Source: Thiotrichaceae bacterium
GTDB taxonomy: Bacteria > Pseudomonadota > Gammaproteobacteria > Thiotrichales > Thiotrichaceae
NCBI GenBank assembly: GCA_026992705.1
Contig: JALWYT010000078.1
Span: forward strand, 1-7,785
Direction of reading: 5' to 3'
Length of the DNA: 7,785 nt
The notes beneath the pieces were generated by a model that was given only the letters and a program-made list of their open reading frames with translations, was not told the DNA's origin and searched no databases. The position numbers and the translations under genes are program-made. This document shows positions 6,973 through 7,785 of this stretch, piece by piece; positions within the stretch are counted from its first letter, which is position 1, and every line of letters begins with the position of its first letter.

Positions 6973-7443
6973 CTATAGTTGGGAAACTAGATCATCAAGT
7001 ACAGCTTTATGTGCACTTGCGTCAATCTCTTTACCTAGAACTTTACTAGCTCCAGCTAATGCTAATTCTGACACTTGCTGACGCAAGGCTTCTTTAGCTC
7101 GATTCACTTCTTGATCAATTTCAGCTTGAGCTCCCGCTTTTACGCGGTTTGCCTCTTCTGTCGCTGCTATTTTAGCTTCTTCAACGATTTGCGTACTGCG
7201 TGCCTGAGCTTGATTAATGATGTTAGCAGCTTCCTGCTTGGCTTCTTTAATCACCTCTTTTGCACGTTTTTCTGCAAGCTCCATGTCTTTCTGCCCTTTT
7301 TCGGATGCAGACAAACCCTCAGAAATTTTAGCACGACGAGCTTCCATCGCGTCGTTGAGTGGTCCCCACATGTACTTATTTACAAGCCAAATGAGTATCG
7401 TAAACGCTAATACTTGAGCGATTAACGTAATTCCTATATCCAC
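6973..7443 (-). CDS. atpF: ATP synthase Fo subunit b (peripheral stalk), GTG start
   Basis: Subunit b anchors in the membrane by one helix and extends as a dimeric coiled coil to hold delta and alpha. The 156-aa product equals the E. coli length. Residues 5-22 (ITLIAQVLAFTILIWLV region) form the single transmembrane helix, followed by NKYMWGPL (22-29), the conserved hinge. From about 35 to 135 the chain is a charged Ala/Lys/Glu coiled coil, and it ends with the delta-binding tail. The start codon is GTG (plus strand CAC at 7441-7443). It is supported by the SD AGAGG eight bases upstream and by end-to-end alignment with the family; the next in-frame ATG lies inside or after the membrane helix. 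The gap to atpE is 89 bp and contains a hairpin. Confidence 0.96.
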   Translation of the reverse strand: MDIGITLIAQVLAFTILIWLVNKYMWGPLNDAMEARRAKISEGLSASEKGQKDMELAEKRAKEVIKEAKQEAANIINQAQARSTQIVEEAKIAATEEANRVKAGAQAEIDQEVNRAKEALRQQVSELALAGASKVLGKEIDASAHKAVLDDLVSQL

Positions 7444-7451
7444 TTCAAATA

Positions 7452-7456
7452 CCTCT
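7452..7456 (-). promoter_or_regulatory. Shine-Dalgarno supporting the atpF GTG start
   Basis: On the minus strand AAAGAGGTATTTGAAGTG places AGAGG eight bases before the GTG. No ATG lies nearby in frame, so this site decides the start. Confidence 0.75.
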
Positions 7457-7507
7457 TTACACTTAGTTTAGTTTTGTCTATTAAACTCAATTAACGGACA
7501 CAACACG

Positions 7508-7529
7508 AATCAAGTATTATTACTTAATT
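7508..7529 (-). promoter_or_regulatory. Intercistronic RNA stem-loop just after atpE
   Basis: On the transcribed strand AAUUAAGUA (7529-7521) pairs with UACUUGAUU (7516-7508) around the loop AUAA. The stem is 9 bp with one U-G pair, which becomes a C-A mismatch on the other strand. It begins three bases after the atpE stop codon. It is A/U-rich and lacks a following U-run, so it is unlikely to terminate. A role in stabilising the upstream atpE message, which must be translated most in this operon, is inference. Confidence 0.45.
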
Positions 7530-7532
7530 ATT

Positions 7533-7785
7533 TTAAAGTGCACCGATGGCAGCTTGAAGTGCACCAACAAATGGGTTGGCAAACAAGAACCACATTGCAA
7601 ATGCTAAGATGATGAATGGGAAAGACTCCATCAAACCAGCGAATACAAACATATTCGTCATTAATTGTGGACGCATTTCAGGCTGACGTGCAATGCCTTC
7701 CAACGTCTTCGCACAAATTAAACCCCAACCAATTGCAGAACCAAGTCCCGCAGCGGCTAGAATAACGCCAACGCCTACAGCAGTG
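7533..7785 (-). CDS. atpE: ATP synthase Fo subunit c, partial (N-terminus beyond the window)
   Basis: Subunit c forms the membrane rotor ring that carries the coupling ion. The last 83 residues and the TAA stop (7533-7535) are present; the start lies past the right edge. Numbered within the fragment, helix 1 includes GLGSAIGWGL (13-22), the polar loop is ARQPE (32-36), which contacts gamma and epsilon, and helix 2 is MFVFAGLMESFPFIILAFAM (45-64), ending in FANPF. The ion-binding carboxylate is E53, followed by S54. The E. coli glycine pair before the helix-1 lysine is Cys-Ala here (C24, A25), and a tryptophan (W20) sits at the position of E. coli I28. The sodium-site glutamine of Na+ c-rings is absent, so proton coupling is more likely. 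It is the first visible gene of the operon; atpB is expected upstream. Confidence 0.95.
   Translation of the reverse strand, partial: TAVGVGVILAAAGLGSAIGWGLICAKTLEGIARQPEMRPQLMTNMFVFAGLMESFPFIILAFAMWFLFANPFVGALQAAIGAL

Noticed and set aside
7075..7410. Plus-strand open frames inside atpF
   Set aside because: The Phe/Cys/Leu-rich product is the expected complement of a Lys/Glu/Ala-rich coiled coil, not a separate membrane protein.
7533..7785. Sodium-driven ATP synthase, suggested by Glu-Ser in the c subunit
   Set aside because: The helix-1 glutamine that binds sodium is replaced by Trp and the Thr after Glu-Ser is Phe, so the sodium site is incomplete.

Overview
The window comes from a bacterial chromosome. 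It holds two plus-strand genes (sat and a HIT-family gene) that converge on most of an F1Fo ATP synthase operon encoded on the minus strand. The operon order, in transcription direction, is atpE (cut by the right edge), atpF, atpH, atpA, atpG, atpD, atpC. This is the usual proteobacterial order. The subunit lengths match the Escherichia coli family closely: alpha 513 aa, b 156 aa, beta 458 aa, gamma 285 aa. The coding DNA is moderately AT-rich and the spacers are much richer in A+T. The stand-alone, single-domain ATP sulfurylase is of the type seen in sulfate reducers and in many sulfur-oxidizing Proteobacteria. Together these suggest a sulfur-oxidizing gammaproteobacterium, possibly Thiotrichales-like. 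That placement is inference; no rRNA or other marker gene is present.

Layout. Bases 1-155 are an AT-rich leader with small overlapping inverted repeats but no clear promoter. sat occupies 156-1373. A 169-bp spacer follows, with a perfect TATAAT box and a perfect 9-bp palindrome (TTCCCACGC/GCGTGGGAA) that looks like a dispersed repeat unit. The HIT gene lies at 1543-1941. A strong hairpin with A and T runs on its two sides (2006-2032) ends both convergent transcription units. From 2054 to the right edge everything is the ATP synthase operon on the minus strand. Its inner genes (F-H-A-G) are packed 9-15 bp apart, with ribosome-binding sites at or overlapping the preceding stop codons. Longer spacers separate E-F (89 bp), G-D (47 bp) and D-C (93 bp). 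The E-F and D-C spacers each hold a stem-loop that pairs fully only in the transcribed strand.

How the genes fit together. ATP sulfurylase can make ATP from APS and pyrophosphate at the end of sulfite oxidation, or use ATP to activate sulfate. The ATP synthase makes ATP from the proton gradient. HIT hydrolases act on adenylylated compounds, and some members of the superfamily hydrolyse APS or Ap4A. The region is therefore themed on adenine-nucleotide energy metabolism, although a functional link among the three units is not shown by the sequence.

I found no mobile element, CRISPR array, RNA gene or clearly new gene system. The points most worth a second look are the two intercistronic RNA hairpins, the unusual first helix of the c subunit, and the palindromic repeat.
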